Notes: generated from the sequence alone by a model not told the origin. DNA of 64,000 nt from JALORV01 sp035498175 (GCA_035498175.1 DATKAJ010000085.1:32738-96737); one strand, 5' to 3'; positions 47,636-57,154 are shown, counted from the first letter of the stretch. Numbers and translations are program-made.

Positions 47636-50053
47636 ATGAGCAATTTCGTCGTACGCAAGGTCGCCGTGCTGGGCGCCGGCGTGATGGGCGCGCAGATTGC
47701 CGCGCACTGCGTGAACGCGCGCGTGCCGGTCGCCCTTTTCGACCTGCCCGCAAAGGAGGGGCCGAAGAACGGCATCGTGCTGAAGGCGATCGACAACCTG
47801 AAGAAGCTCAATCCTGCACCGCTCGGCGTCAGGGACGATGCGCAGTACATCCAGGCCGCGAACTACGAGGAGCACCTGGAGCTGCTGAAGGGCTGCGACG
47901 TCGTCATCGAGGCGATCGCCGAGCGCATGGACTGGAAGCACGACCTGTACCGCAAGGTCGCTCCCTTCATCCGCGAGGATGCGATCTTTGCGTCGAACAC
48001 GTCAGGCCTGCCGATCGCGAAGCTCTCGGAGGCGATGGATGCCGGCCTGAAGGCGCGCTTCTGCGGCGTGCACTTCTTCAATCCACCACGCTACATGCAC
48101 CTCGTCGAGCTGATCCCGACCCCGGCGACGAAGCCAGCAATCCTCGACGACCTCGAAACCTTCCTAACATCGACGCTCGGCAAGGGCGTGGTGCGGGCGA
48201 AGGACACGCCGAATTTCATTGCCAACCGCGTCGGCATCTTCGGCATGCTGGCGACCATCAAGGAGGCCGAGAAGTACGGCCTCGCCTATGACGTGGTCGA
48301 CGACCTGACCGGCAGCAAGCTCGGCCGTGCCAAGAGCGCGACCTTCCGCACTGCCGACGTCGTCGGGCTCGACACGATGGCGCACGTCATCAAGACGATG
48401 CAGGACACTCTGCCGGCGTCGGTCGACCCGTTTTCCACGCACTTCGCCACGCCGCCGGTGCTGAAGGCGCTGGTGGAGAAGGGTGCGCTGGGGCAGAAGG
48501 CCGGAGCGGGCTTCTATCGCAAGGAAGGCAAGGCCATCAAGGTCCTCGACCCGAAGAAGGCGGCGTACGTCGAGAGCACCGGCAAGGCCGACGAGCTGAT
48601 CATCCGCATCCTGAAGAAGAAGGGTCCCGCCGAGCGGCTCAAGCTGCTGCGCGAGACCGATCACCCGCAGGCGAAATTCCTGTGGGCGATCTTCCGCGAC
48701 GCGTTCCATTACGTCGCGGTGCACCTGGATTCGATCGCCGATACCGCGCGCGACGTCGACTTCGCGCTGCGCTGGGGATTCGGCTGGACCACGGGTCCAT
48801 TTGAGACCTGGCAGGCCGCCGGCTGGAAGCAGATCGCCGAATGGGTTCAGGCGGACATCGATGCCGGCGAGGCGCTCGCCAAGGCGCCGCTGCCGAAATG
48901 GGTGTTCGAGGGCGCCGTGGCAAAGGCCAACGGCGTGCACACGCCAGAAGGCTCGTGGTCGCCGGCGAAGAAGAAGTTCGTTGCGCGCTCGACGCTCCCC
49001 GTCTATGCGCGCCAGATCTTCCGCGCCCCACTGCTCGGAGAAGGTGCGCCGACCGGGGCGAGCGGCGGCAAGACGGTGTTCGAGGACGATTCGGTGCGCC
49101 TCTGGACGCTGGAGTCCGGCCTCGGCGCCGAAGTGCTCGTCCTGTCGATCAAGACCAAGGTGCACGCAATCGGCCCGGGCGTGATCAACGGGCTGCTGAA
49201 GGCGGTCGACCTCGCAGAGAGCCAGTACCGCGGCCTCGTCATCTGGTCGCCTGACGATCCATTTTCGGTCGGCGCCGACCTGCAGGCGATGATGCCGGTC
49301 TTCATGTCAGGCGGCGCCAAAGCGATCGGCGCCGAGGAAAAGAAGATGCAGGACGCCTACATGCGGCTGAAGTACGCGCAGGTGCCGACGGTCGCAGCAG
49401 TCAGCGGCATGGCCCTGGGCGGCGGCTGCGAACTGATCCTGCACTGCTCGAAGGCAGTGGCGTCGCTCGAGAGCTACATCGGCCTGGTCGAGATCGGGGT
49501 CGGGCTGGTGCCAGGTGCCGGCGGGCTGAAGGAAGGCGCGCTGCGTGCCGCCCAGGCCGCGCAGGCGGCAGGCATGAACGACGTGTTCCCGTTCATGCGC
49601 GGCTGGTTCCTCAACGTCGCGATGGCCAACGTATCGAAGTCGGCGCTCGAAGCCAGGACCATGGGATACCTGCGGCCGTCCGACACGATCGTCTTCAACA
49701 ATTATGAAGTGCTGTGGACTGCGATCGGCGAGGCCTTTGCGCTGCATGCAACCGGCTATCGGCCGCCGCTCAGGCCGATCGGCTTCCCGGTGGCGGGGCG
49801 CACCGGCGTCGCAACGATCAAGGCTCAACTCGTCAACATGCGCGACGGCGGCTTCATCAGCGCGCACGATTTCTTCATCGCTGGCGGCATCGCCGATGTG
49901 ATGTGCGGTGGCGATGTCGAGGCCGGCGCGATCGCCGACGAGCAGTGGCTGCTCGACCTTGAACGTAAATTCTTCATGACGCTCGTGAACCACCCGAAGT
50001 CGCAGGAACGCATGATGGGAATGATGTCCACGGGCAAGCCGGTCAGGAATTGA
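47636..50053 (+). CDS. fused 3-hydroxyacyl-CoA dehydrogenase / enoyl-CoA hydratase
   Basis: The 805-residue protein has an N-terminal NAD-binding domain (VAVLGAGVMGAQIA near 10), a C-terminal 3-HCDH domain (near 180-390), and a hydratase (crotonase) domain near 490-760. The hydratase domain carries GMALGGGCE, with catalytic Glu near 597, and EIGVGLVPGAGG. This order is the reverse of E. coli FadB, which puts the hydratase first. It performs the second and third steps of beta-oxidation. It is cotranscribed with the dehydrogenase (53-base gap) and thiolase. Confidence 0.92.
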   Translation: MSNFVVRKVAVLGAGVMGAQIAAHCVNARVPVALFDLPAKEGPKNGIVLKAIDNLKKLNPAPLGVRDDAQYIQAANYEEHLELLKGCDVVIEAIAERMDWKHDLYRKVAPFIREDAIFASNTSGLPIAKLSEAMDAGLKARFCGVHFFNPPRYMHLVELIPTPATKPAILDDLETFLTSTLGKGVVRAKDTPNFIANRVGIFGMLATIKEAEKYGLAYDVVDDLTGSKLGRAKSATFRTADVVGLDTMAHVIKTMQDTLPASVDPFSTHFATPPVLKALVEKGALGQKAGAGFYRKEGKAIKVLDPKKAAYVESTGKADELIIRILKKKGPAERLKLLRETDHPQAKFLWAIFRDAFHYVAVHLDSIADTARDVDFALRWGFGWTTGPFETWQAAGWKQIAEWVQADIDAGEALAKAPLPKWVFEGAVAKANGVHTPEGSWSPAKKKFVARSTLPVYARQIFRAPLLGEGAPTGASGGKTVFEDDSVRLWTLESGLGAEVLVLSIKTKVHAIGPGVINGLLKAVDLAESQYRGLVIWSPDDPFSVGADLQAMMPVFMSGGAKAIGAEEKKMQDAYMRLKYAQVPTVAAVSGMALGGGCELILHCSKAVASLESYIGLVEIGVGLVPGAGGLKEGALRAAQAAQAAGMNDVFPFMRGWFLNVAMANVSKSALEARTMGYLRPSDTIVFNNYEVLWTAIGEAFALHATGYRPPLRPIGFPVAGRTGVATIKAQLVNMRDGGFISAHDFFIAGGIADVMCGGDVEAGAIADEQWLLDLERKFFMTLVNHPKSQERMMGMMSTGKPVRN

Positions 50054-50086
50054 CCGGCTTGTCCTGGAAATCCTTTCTTGAGGACG

Positions 50087-50112
50087 CAAGAGGGACCTGC
50101 CTGCCCCTCTTG
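50087..50112 (+). other. stem-loop between the fused dehydrogenase and thiolase genes
   Basis: CAAGAGGG (50087-50094) pairs with CCCCTCTTG (50104-50112) across 9 bases, in the 96-base intercistronic gap. Without a T-run it is more likely a message-stability or attenuation element than a terminator. Confidence 0.45.
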
Positions 50113-50149
50113 GATCTCCCCGGCAACTGAATCCAGGTCTGGAGTGAAT

Positions 50150-51349
50150 ATGACCCGACAAGTTCAAGACGCTTACATCGTCGCGGCGACGCGCACGCCG
50201 ATCGGCAAGGCCCCGAAGGGATCGTTCCGCAACCTCCGGCCCGACGACCTGCTCGTCACGGCCATCCGCTCGGCGCTGAAGCAGGTGCCGACGCTCGATC
50301 CCGCGGCAGTCGAGGACGCGATCATCGGCTGTGCAATGCCGGAAGCCGAGCAGGGACTGAACGTCGCGCGCGTCGCCGTGCTGCTTGCCGGGCTGCCCAA
50401 CACGACCGGCGGCATGACGATCAACCGCTTCTGCTCGTCCGGCCTCAACGCGGTCGCGATCGCGGCCGACCGCATCCGCGTCGGCGAGGCCGACGTGATG
50501 ATCGCCGGCGGGACCGAATCTATGAGCATGGTGCCGATGAGTGGCAACAAGCCATCGTTCAACACGCACATCTTCGAGAAGGACGAGAACGTCGGCATCG
50601 CCTACGGCATGGGCATCACGGCCGAGAAGGTCGCCGCGCAATGGAAGATCACGCGTGAGATGCAGGATGAGTTCGCGCTGCGCTCGCACCGCAATGCCAT
50701 CAAAGGCATCGAGTCGGGCGACTTCAATGACGAGATCACGCCAGTGGAGGTGGTCGAGAAGTTTCCGAACCTGGCGAGCGGCGAACTCGATGTCCGCACG
50801 CGTACGGTCAGGCAGGACGAAGGTCCGCGCGCCGACACCACGCTCGAGGCGCTGGCGAAGCTCAAGCCTGTGTTCGCCGCCAAGGGCAGCGTTACCGCGG
50901 GCAACAGTTCGCAGACCTCCGATGGCGCCGGCGCGCTGATCGTCGCATCCGAACGCGCCATCAAGCAGTACAACCTCACACCGCTCGCGCGCTTCGTCAG
51001 TTTCGCGATCAGGGGTGTGCCGCCGGCGATCATGGGCATCGGCCCGAAGGAGGCGATCCCCGTGGCGCTGAAGCTCGCCGGGCTGAAGCAGGACGATCTC
51101 GGCTGGATCGAGTTGAACGAGGCATTTGCCGCGCAGGCCCTAGCGGTCGTCAAGGACCTCGGCCTGAACCCGGATGTCGTCAATCCGATCGGTGGTGCGA
51201 TCGCGCGCGGGCATCCGCTTGGGGCGACCGGCGCGATCCGCTCGGCCACGCTGGTGCACGCCATGCGCCGCAGGAACATCAAGCACGGCATGGTGACGAT
51301 GTGCGTCGGCACCGGGATGGGGGCGGCGGGAGTTTTCGAACTGGTTTAG
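50150..51349 (+). CDS. fadA: acetyl-CoA C-acyltransferase (thiolase)
   Basis: The 399-residue thiolase has the nucleophile Cys in NRFCSSGLNAV near 95, a conserved His in AIARGHPLGATGA near 350 and the second Cys in TMCVGTGMGA near 384. It cleaves 3-ketoacyl-CoA in the last step of beta-oxidation. ATG 50150 has GGAG upstream; the longer frame from 50078 has no thiolase homology. The subunit partner of the fused dehydrogenase/hydratase is directly upstream. Confidence 0.94.
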   Translation: MTRQVQDAYIVAATRTPIGKAPKGSFRNLRPDDLLVTAIRSALKQVPTLDPAAVEDAIIGCAMPEAEQGLNVARVAVLLAGLPNTTGGMTINRFCSSGLNAVAIAADRIRVGEADVMIAGGTESMSMVPMSGNKPSFNTHIFEKDENVGIAYGMGITAEKVAAQWKITREMQDEFALRSHRNAIKGIESGDFNDEITPVEVVEKFPNLASGELDVRTRTVRQDEGPRADTTLEALAKLKPVFAAKGSVTAGNSSQTSDGAGALIVASERAIKQYNLTPLARFVSFAIRGVPPAIMGIGPKEAIPVALKLAGLKQDDLGWIELNEAFAAQALAVVKDLGLNPDVVNPIGGAIARGHPLGATGAIRSATLVHAMRRRNIKHGMVTMCVGTGMGAAGVFELV

Positions 51350-51364
51350 GCACAAGACGTGTAG

Positions 51365-51384
51365 GCGAGCCCTGCCGGGCTCGC
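51365..51384 (+). terminator. strong hairpin after the thiolase gene
   Basis: GCGAGCCC (51365-51372) and GGGCTCGC (51377-51384) form a perfect 8-bp stem 15 bases after the thiolase stop. A second GC-rich hairpin follows near 51417. There is no T-run, so termination may be partial. The gap 51350-51518 holds no gene. Confidence 0.5.
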
Positions 51385-51518
51385 ACATGCACGGCTTGCG
51401 ATGGAAGTCAGGCGGGCCGCCTTCGGGCGGCCGGGCGGCGGCCCGCAGATCAATGGCAAGCGTGCGCCTGTCGGCGCGGTGCGCGCGCCCCGTGCATCGG
51501 TCGCAGAACGTGCAGAGG

Positions 51519-52373
51519 ATGAAACACTCGACAGTCGTCACCAGCGACGGCGTGAAGCTGTCGGCGCACACCTTCGGTGAGGCGGAGTCCGCGCGCGCCG
51601 GTGTGCTGATCGTGCCGGCGATGGGCGTCGAGCAGCAGTACTACGCGCCGTTCGCGCATTGGCTCGTCGAGCAGGGATATTTCGCGGTGACTTTCGACTA
51701 CCGCGGGGTCGGGCACTCGCGCCACGGTTCGTTGCGCAACGAAAGGGCCGATGTAATGACCTGGGCGCAGCAGGATGCGGCGGGCCTGGTCGACTGGGTC
51801 GCGCCTCGCATCGACGGCAAGCCGCTCGCGTGGGTGGGCCACAGCCTCGGCGGCCAGATCCTGGGACTGCTGCCCAATGCGAACCGCGTCGCGGCGATGG
51901 CCACAGTGGCGACCGGCAGCGGCTACTGGCGCGAGTACACGCCGGGCCTCAGGCGCATCGCGCCACTGCTGTGGTATGCAATCGTGCCGACGCTGCTGCC
52001 GGTCTTCGGGTATTTCCCGGGTCGGCGCCTGAACATGATCGGCGATGTGCCGGCCGGAGTGATGCGACAGTGGCGATCGTGGTGCCTCGATCCGCAATAC
52101 CTGTTCGGCGTCGAGGATCCACGCTGGCGCGTCACCTACGCGACGCTGCAACAGCCTATCCTCTCGCTTTCGTTCACGGACGACGAATACATGTCGGCAC
52201 GCAACACCGAATCGCTGCACGCGTTCTACGCCGGCGCACCGCGGACGATGCGGCGGATCGAGCCGCGGGAAATCGGCGTGGACCGCATCGGCCACTTCGG
52301 CTACTTCCGGAAACGGCACGGCGATGTGCTCTGGCCGATGATCGGCGACTGGCTGTCCGCCACACTGCACTGA
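51519..52373 (+). CDS. alpha/beta hydrolase (serine-esterase type)
   Basis: The 284-residue protein has a nucleophile elbow GHSLGG near residue 108, the oxyanion region after VPAMGVEQQYY, an Asp in FTDDEYMS and a His in RIGHFGYF. It has no signal peptide, so it is cytoplasmic. It starts at ATG 51519, 169 bases after thiolase, and is followed by an NTF2-like gene after 7 bases. Its placement among acyl-CoA genes suggests an ester or thioester substrate; this is not proven. Confidence 0.85.
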   Translation: MKHSTVVTSDGVKLSAHTFGEAESARAGVLIVPAMGVEQQYYAPFAHWLVEQGYFAVTFDYRGVGHSRHGSLRNERADVMTWAQQDAAGLVDWVAPRIDGKPLAWVGHSLGGQILGLLPNANRVAAMATVATGSGYWREYTPGLRRIAPLLWYAIVPTLLPVFGYFPGRRLNMIGDVPAGVMRQWRSWCLDPQYLFGVEDPRWRVTYATLQQPILSLSFTDDEYMSARNTESLHAFYAGAPRTMRRIEPREIGVDRIGHFGYFRKRHGDVLWPMIGDWLSATLH

Positions 52374-52380
52374 GGTCGCG

Positions 52381-52860
52381 ATGGGAGTTGCACAACGCTT
52401 CTACGACGCCTTCATGGTGCGGGACCACTACACCATGGGCCTTTTGTACGCCAATCACGCGACGTTCCGGGACCCGGTGTTCCCGCGGCTGACGGCGCAG
52501 GGCGCACGGCTGATGTGGCAGATGCTGCTGTCGGAGGCTGAGGACCTCGAGGTCAACGCCAACATCCTCGAGGACGGGCCGGAGCGTGCGCGGGTCGACT
52601 GGACTGCCCGCTACACGTTCACGCCGACCAAGCGTGTTGTGGTCAACCGCGTGCACACCGACATGGTCGTCGCCGCCGGCAAGATCGTGCAGCAGGTCGA
52701 CGATTTCAGCTTCTGGCGCTGGGCGGGGCAGGCGCTGGGGTGGAAGGGATGGCTGCTCGGGGCGACGCCGCTGGTTCGTGACAAGGTGCAGCAGCAGGCC
52801 GCGAAGTCGCTGAAGGAATTCGCGCAGTTCGTCGCGCTGACGAGTCGCGACGGCAAGTAG
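52381..52860 (+). CDS. NTF2-like/SnoaL-type protein
   Basis: The 159-residue protein has the NTF2-like cone fold pattern: AQRFYDAFMVRDHYTMGLLYANHATFRDPVF at the N-terminus, then strands in WTARYTFTPTKRVVVNRVHT and VDDFSFWRW. Such proteins include ketosteroid-isomerase-like enzymes and ligand-binding subunits. Catalytic Asp residues of steroid isomerase cannot be aligned with certainty. It lies between the hydrolase and the crotonase. Confidence 0.75.
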   Translation: MGVAQRFYDAFMVRDHYTMGLLYANHATFRDPVFPRLTAQGARLMWQMLLSEAEDLEVNANILEDGPERARVDWTARYTFTPTKRVVVNRVHTDMVVAAGKIVQQVDDFSFWRWAGQALGWKGWLLGATPLVRDKVQQQAAKSLKEFAQFVALTSRDGK

Positions 52861-52880
52861 GCCTTGCAACAGGAGAACCC

Positions 52881-53645
52881 GTGAGCATTGCAGTGTCCAC
52901 CGCAAACGGCGTCGCGCGCATTGGCATCGCGCGCCCGGAAAAGAAGAACGCGATCACGGTCGCGATGTACCAGGCGATGGCCGATGCGATCGGCGCGGCG
53001 CACGACGACGGCAGCGTCCGCGCGATCCTGATCCACGGTGAGCCCGACGTCTTCACCGCCGGCAACGATCTCGAGGACTTCATGAAGAATCCGCCGGCGG
53101 GCATGGATGCGCCGGTGTTCCAGTTCATGCAGGCGCTCGGGCTGTCCGAGAAGCCGGTGGTGGCCGCCGTCAACGGCGCCGCGGTCGGCATCGGCACGAC
53201 GATGCTGATGCACTGCGATCTCGTCTACTGCGCCGACAACGCGATGTTCTCGATGCCGTTCGTGTCGCTCGGACTCTGCTCCGAGTTCGCGTCGAGCCTG
53301 ACGATTCCGCTCGCGGCCGGCTATCACAAGGCCGCGGAGAAACTGCTGCTCGCCGAACCGATCAGCGCGGAAGAGGCGCTGGACATGAAGATCGTCAACC
53401 GCATCCTGCCGCCGGCGGAGGTGCTCGAGCATGCGGTCCGGCAGGCGGAGCGTTTCAATGCGCTGCCGCCGACGTCGATCCGCGAGACGAAGCGACTGAT
53501 GAAGTCGTCGTGGCGCGCGATGACGGAGAAACTGATCGTCGAGGAGGCGAAGACCTTCGAAAAGCTGCTGCGCGGCGCCGAGGCGAAGGAGGCGTTCACG
53601 GCCTTCTTCGAGCGGCGCAAAGCGGACTTCTCGCGATTCAGCTAG
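52881..53645 (+). CDS. enoyl-CoA hydratase/isomerase family protein
   Basis: The 254-residue crotonase-fold protein starts with GTG. The oxyanion-hole segment is VAAVNGAAVGIGTTMLMHCD near 95, followed by SLGLCSEFASSLTIP near 128. It resembles enoyl-CoA isomerase/hydratase paralogues of the Burkholderiales. It may handle unsaturated acyl-CoAs left by the main fused enzyme. A 5'-AGGAG sequence precedes the GTG. Confidence 0.9.
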   Translation: MSIAVSTANGVARIGIARPEKKNAITVAMYQAMADAIGAAHDDGSVRAILIHGEPDVFTAGNDLEDFMKNPPAGMDAPVFQFMQALGLSEKPVVAAVNGAAVGIGTTMLMHCDLVYCADNAMFSMPFVSLGLCSEFASSLTIPLAAGYHKAAEKLLLAEPISAEEALDMKIVNRILPPAEVLEHAVRQAERFNALPPTSIRETKRLMKSSWRAMTEKLIVEEAKTFEKLLRGAEAKEAFTAFFERRKADFSRFS

Positions 53646-53670
53646 GACCGCGAAGAGTTCGGGAGCGACC

Positions 53671-54099
53671 ATGCCGCTGCGCCATGGGATGACGATCGAG
53701 AAACTGAACAGCCGCTCGGGCGACAACCTGCCGGGCTGGTTCAGCATGAAGGTGGTCGATGTGCGCGAAGGCAGCCTCGCGATGGAATACGTGATCCGGC
53801 CGCAGTACCTCGCTCCCAACGGCTTCCTGCACGCCGCCTCCGTCATCGCACTGGCCGACACCTCGGCGGGCTACGCCACCATTTCGCACCTGCCGGAGGG
53901 CGCGACCAACTTCACAACGATCGAACTGAAGTCCAACTTCATCGGTACCGCCACCGAAGGCTCGCTGCGGTCGGTCGCGACGGCGGCTCATCAGGGTCGG
54001 ACGACGCAGATCTGGGACGCGGTCGTGACACATGTGGAAAGTGGCAAGACGATCGCTCTGTTCCGGTGCACGCAGATGATCCTCTGGCCCAAGGGGTGA
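53671..54099 (+). CDS. PaaI-type hotdog thioesterase
   Basis: The 142-residue protein has the hotdog core NGFLHAASVIALADTSAGYAT, where the family usually has HGG-x-LADxxxG, then GATNFTTIELKSNFIG and strands with MVVDVREGSLAMEY. It would hydrolyse acyl-CoA thioesters, releasing CoA from dead-end intermediates. It starts at ATG 53671, 25 bases after the crotonase gene. Confidence 0.85.
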   Translation: MPLRHGMTIEKLNSRSGDNLPGWFSMKVVDVREGSLAMEYVIRPQYLAPNGFLHAASVIALADTSAGYATISHLPEGATNFTTIELKSNFIGTATEGSLRSVATAAHQGRTTQIWDAVVTHVESGKTIALFRCTQMILWPKG

Positions 54100-54111
54100 T
54101 GCGCGGCACCG

Positions 54112-54861
54112 ATGCTTGATATCGCAACGCGCATCGCGCTCGGGCCGATTCTGCTGGCGCAGGCGGCACGCGTACGGCGCACGGCGGTGCAACTGCCGGA
54201 ACCGCATGGGCCCAGGCGGGGCGTCGTCGGCGCGGGCGAGAACACGCTCGGCCTGCTGGTGACAGGTGATTCGAGCGCCGCGGGCGTGGGTGCGCGCACC
54301 CAGCGCGAGGCGTTCGCACAGCCGCTGGCCGAACGGCTCGCGCGGCGTCTTCGTGGCCGGGTCCGCTGGCAACTGATCGCGGCATCCGGACTCACCTCCG
54401 AGGGCGTGCTTCAGCGCGTGATGCGCGACCGGCCGCGGCCGGCGGACATCGCGGTCGTGATCGTCGGCGTCAACGACATCAGCAAGGACGTGCCGCTGGC
54501 GCAGGCGCTGCGCAATCGCCAGCACATCGCCGACTGGCTGCGCGTGCACTCCGGCGTGCGCCATGTGGTTTTTCCGGCGGTTCCGGAGATGGAAGTCTTT
54601 CCCGCGCTGCCGAGGCCGCTCGCGTGGTACGCCGGTCAGGCAGCCCGCCGCAACAACCGGGCGCAGCGGCGCTGGGCCGCGTCGCTCGAGGGAATAACGC
54701 ACATCGAAATGGACGGCATCGCGCATGCGGCCCTCTTCTGTGACGACGGGTTTCATCCGGCGCCGGCGCTGTATGCGCGCGTCGCCGACCGCATTGCCGA
54801 GCACCTCGTCGCGCTGCTGCAAGCGGACGATCCAAACGGATTCAAACGGGAGAACTCATGA
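54112..54861 (+). CDS. SGNH/GDSL-family hydrolase
   Basis: The 249-residue protein has the SGNH blocks: I with TGDSSAAGVG (Ser in GDS), III with VVIVGVNDIS (Asn) and V with DDGFHPAP (Asp/His). Oxyanion Gly is in ASGLTSEG. Members cleave esters or thioesters. It has a hydrophobic N-terminus but no convincing signal peptide. The stop overlaps the SDR start by four bases (ATGA), so the two are translated together. Confidence 0.85.
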   Translation: MLDIATRIALGPILLAQAARVRRTAVQLPEPHGPRRGVVGAGENTLGLLVTGDSSAAGVGARTQREAFAQPLAERLARRLRGRVRWQLIAASGLTSEGVLQRVMRDRPRPADIAVVIVGVNDISKDVPLAQALRNRQHIADWLRVHSGVRHVVFPAVPEMEVFPALPRPLAWYAGQAARRNNRAQRRWAASLEGITHIEMDGIAHAALFCDDGFHPAPALYARVADRIAEHLVALLQADDPNGFKRENS

Positions 54862-55685
54862 GCCTCAAAGGAAGGACGATCTTCATCTCCGGCGCCTCGC
54901 GCGGCATCGGACTCGCCATCGTCAAGCGTGCGGCGGCCGATGGCGCGAACGTCGCGATTGCCGCGAAAACCACGGACCCGAATCCGAAGCTGCCGGGAAC
55001 GATCCATACCGCGGCAGCCGAGATCGAAGCCGCGGGGGGCAGGGCGCTGGCGATCCAGTGCGACATCCGCGAGGAGGCCCAGGTTGCCGCAGCCGCGGCG
55101 AAGGCGGCTGAAACCTTCGGCGGCATCGACATCCTAATCAACAACGCGAGCGCGATCAACCTGACACCGACCGAGGCGACGCCGATCAGACGCTTCGACC
55201 TGATGTTCGGCGTCAACGTGCGCGGCACCTTCCTGTGCACGCAGATGTGCCTGCCGTACCTGAAGCAGTCGGGCGAGCGCAGGCGCAACCCGCACATCCT
55301 GACGCTATCGCCGCCGCTGAACATGGAAGCGCGCTGGTTCGCGCCGCACGTCGCCTACACGATGGCCAAGTACGGCATGAGCATGTGCGTCCTGGGTCAC
55401 GCCGAAGAGTTCCGCGCGTACGGCATCGGCGTCAACGCGCTATGGCCACGCACGGTGATCCAGACCGCGGCGCTGCAGATGATTCCCGGCGTGCGCCCGG
55501 AACACTGCCGCACGCCGGAGATCATGGCCGATGCCGCCTACGCGGTGCTGACTTCGGACGCGACGAGCACGACCGGCAACTTCTTCATCGACGAGGAGGT
55601 GCTGAAGAAGTCCGGCGTCAGCGACTTCGGGAAGTATTCGGTCGTCCCGGGCAGTCGCCAGTTGCTGCCGGACCTGTTCCTCTGA
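54858..55685 (+). CDS. short-chain dehydrogenase/reductase (HSDL2-like)
   Basis: The 275-residue SDR has the NAD(P) motif SGASRGIG at 11-18, the NNAS motif near 96, a catalytic Ser in LTLSPPLN and the Tyr/Lys in YTMAKYG. This layout resembles hydroxysteroid dehydrogenase-like 2 proteins of lipid metabolism. It is the last gene of the operon, followed by a terminator at 55744. Confidence 0.9.
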   Translation: MSLKGRTIFISGASRGIGLAIVKRAAADGANVAIAAKTTDPNPKLPGTIHTAAAEIEAAGGRALAIQCDIREEAQVAAAAAKAAETFGGIDILINNASAINLTPTEATPIRRFDLMFGVNVRGTFLCTQMCLPYLKQSGERRRNPHILTLSPPLNMEARWFAPHVAYTMAKYGMSMCVLGHAEEFRAYGIGVNALWPRTVIQTAALQMIPGVRPEHCRTPEIMADAAYAVLTSDATSTTGNFFIDEEVLKKSGVSDFGKYSVVPGSRQLLPDLFL

Positions 55686-55743
55686 ACCTCGCGTCCGCAC
55701 CGGTAAGGCGATGGTGCAGCGGTTGCGACGGCGAGGAATTCAT

Positions 55744-55770
55744 AAGGGCGGGCACAGCCGCCCTTTTTTG
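55744..55770 (+). terminator. Rho-independent terminator of the beta-oxidation operon
   Basis: AAGGGCGGG and CCGCCCTT form an 8-bp stem around CACAG, and the hairpin is followed by TTTTTTG. It lies 59 bases after the SDR stop. This is the clearest intrinsic terminator in the window. Confidence 0.93.
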
Positions 55771-55831
55771 TTGACTGCCGGCAGCCGCGTGCGGAGGGTG
55801 CTGCGGTAGATTCTGGGCAACGGGGACCGAC

Positions 55832-57154
55832 ATGAAGACGCCGCTGAACCGACTGCCCGCGACAAGGCTCGCACGCATGATCGCCGCCGATGAGGTGACC
55901 TGCGAGGCGGTTACGCATTCTTTCCTCGACGTGGTGCGCGAGCGCGAACGTGAAATCAGGGCGTTCGCGTGGTTCGATGCGGGCCGCGCGCTGGAAACCG
56001 CGCGCGAGCTCGATCGTGTCGACTGGCGCGGCGCGCTCCACGGCCTGCCGGTGGCCGTCAAGGACAACATCGACACCGCGGATATCCCGAGCGAGTACGG
56101 CTCGGCGGTGTTCATCGGCCACGTGCCACACGCCGACGCAGCCTGCGTCGCGGCATTGCGCAGCGTCGGTGCCTACGTATATGGCAAGACGGTCACCGCC
56201 GAACTCGCCAACTTCACGCCGGGCCCGACGCGCAATCCGCATGGTCCCGAGCACACGCCGGGCGGATCGTCGAGCGGCTCCGCGGCTGCGGTGGCGGCGC
56301 ACATGGTGCCCTTCGCCATCGGCACGCAGACGGCCGGCTCGGTGATCCGGCCGGCGGCGTTCTGCGGCGTCGTGGGCTTCGTTCCGACACGCGGCGCCGT
56401 GCCGCGCTCGGGCGCGAAGGCGGTTTCCGACACGCTCGACGTGGTCGGCGCCTTCGCGCGCAGCGTCGAGGATGTCGCACTGGTGGCAGCCAGCCTGGCG
56501 TTGCAGCCGCAGTGGCAGCACGCGCCGGCACAGGCGCATGCGCCGGCGATCGCGTGGACCGCGACACCGTGGTCTGCCCAGCTGGCGCCGTCGATGCTGG
56601 CGGCGCTCGAGCGAGTGTCGCGACTGCTAGGCGCGCGTGGTGCGCGCGTGCGCGAGCTCGCGTGGCCCTATGAATCCACGGGGCAGGGCACGCCGTTTGC
56701 GCGGCTGGCCGACGCGCAGCGGACTGTGCAGCTGTTCGAGACGGCCCGCGCCCTCGGGCCGGAGGCACAGTACCGGCGCGAACTGCTGTCGGCGCGCCTC
56801 GCGGCGTTGATCGACGAGGGGCGTGCAGTGAGTGCCCCCGACTACGTCGAGGCGCTCCAGGTCGGACGGCAATGCGTGGCTGCGGGCGACCGTCTCTTCG
56901 GCGAAGCCGACGTGCTGCTGACGCCGAGCGCACCCGGTGAGGCGCCACACGGTCTCGGCGCCACCGGTGACCCGCAGTTCAATCGTGCCTGGCACTTTCT
57001 CGGCGGCCCGCAGATCAGCGTGCCGGTGCCGCATGACCTCGCGCATGGGGAAAGCGGTCTGCCGCTCGGCCTCCAGGTGGTCGCGCGGCCAGGCGACGAC
57101 GAGCGCGCGCTGGCTGCCGCGGCTTGGATCGAAGCCCAGTTCGCCGCCTACTGA
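55832..57154 (+). CDS. amidase signature family protein (GatA/AtzF-like)
   Basis: The 440-residue protein has the Ser-cisSer-Lys triad. Lys77 is in GLPVAVKDNID, the cis-Ser is in GGSSSGSAAAVAA at about 146-150, and the nucleophile Ser170 is in TAGSVIRPAAF. It would hydrolyse an amide substrate. It is followed immediately by a flavoprotein gene, and no GatB or GatC is nearby, so it is a catabolic amidase rather than the tRNA transamidosome. Confidence 0.88.
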   Translation: MKTPLNRLPATRLARMIAADEVTCEAVTHSFLDVVREREREIRAFAWFDAGRALETARELDRVDWRGALHGLPVAVKDNIDTADIPSEYGSAVFIGHVPHADAACVAALRSVGAYVYGKTVTAELANFTPGPTRNPHGPEHTPGGSSSGSAAAVAAHMVPFAIGTQTAGSVIRPAAFCGVVGFVPTRGAVPRSGAKAVSDTLDVVGAFARSVEDVALVAASLALQPQWQHAPAQAHAPAIAWTATPWSAQLAPSMLAALERVSRLLGARGARVRELAWPYESTGQGTPFARLADAQRTVQLFETARALGPEAQYRRELLSARLAALIDEGRAVSAPDYVEALQVGRQCVAAGDRLFGEADVLLTPSAPGEAPHGLGATGDPQFNRAWHFLGGPQISVPVPHDLAHGESGLPLGLQVVARPGDDERALAAAAWIEAQFAAY

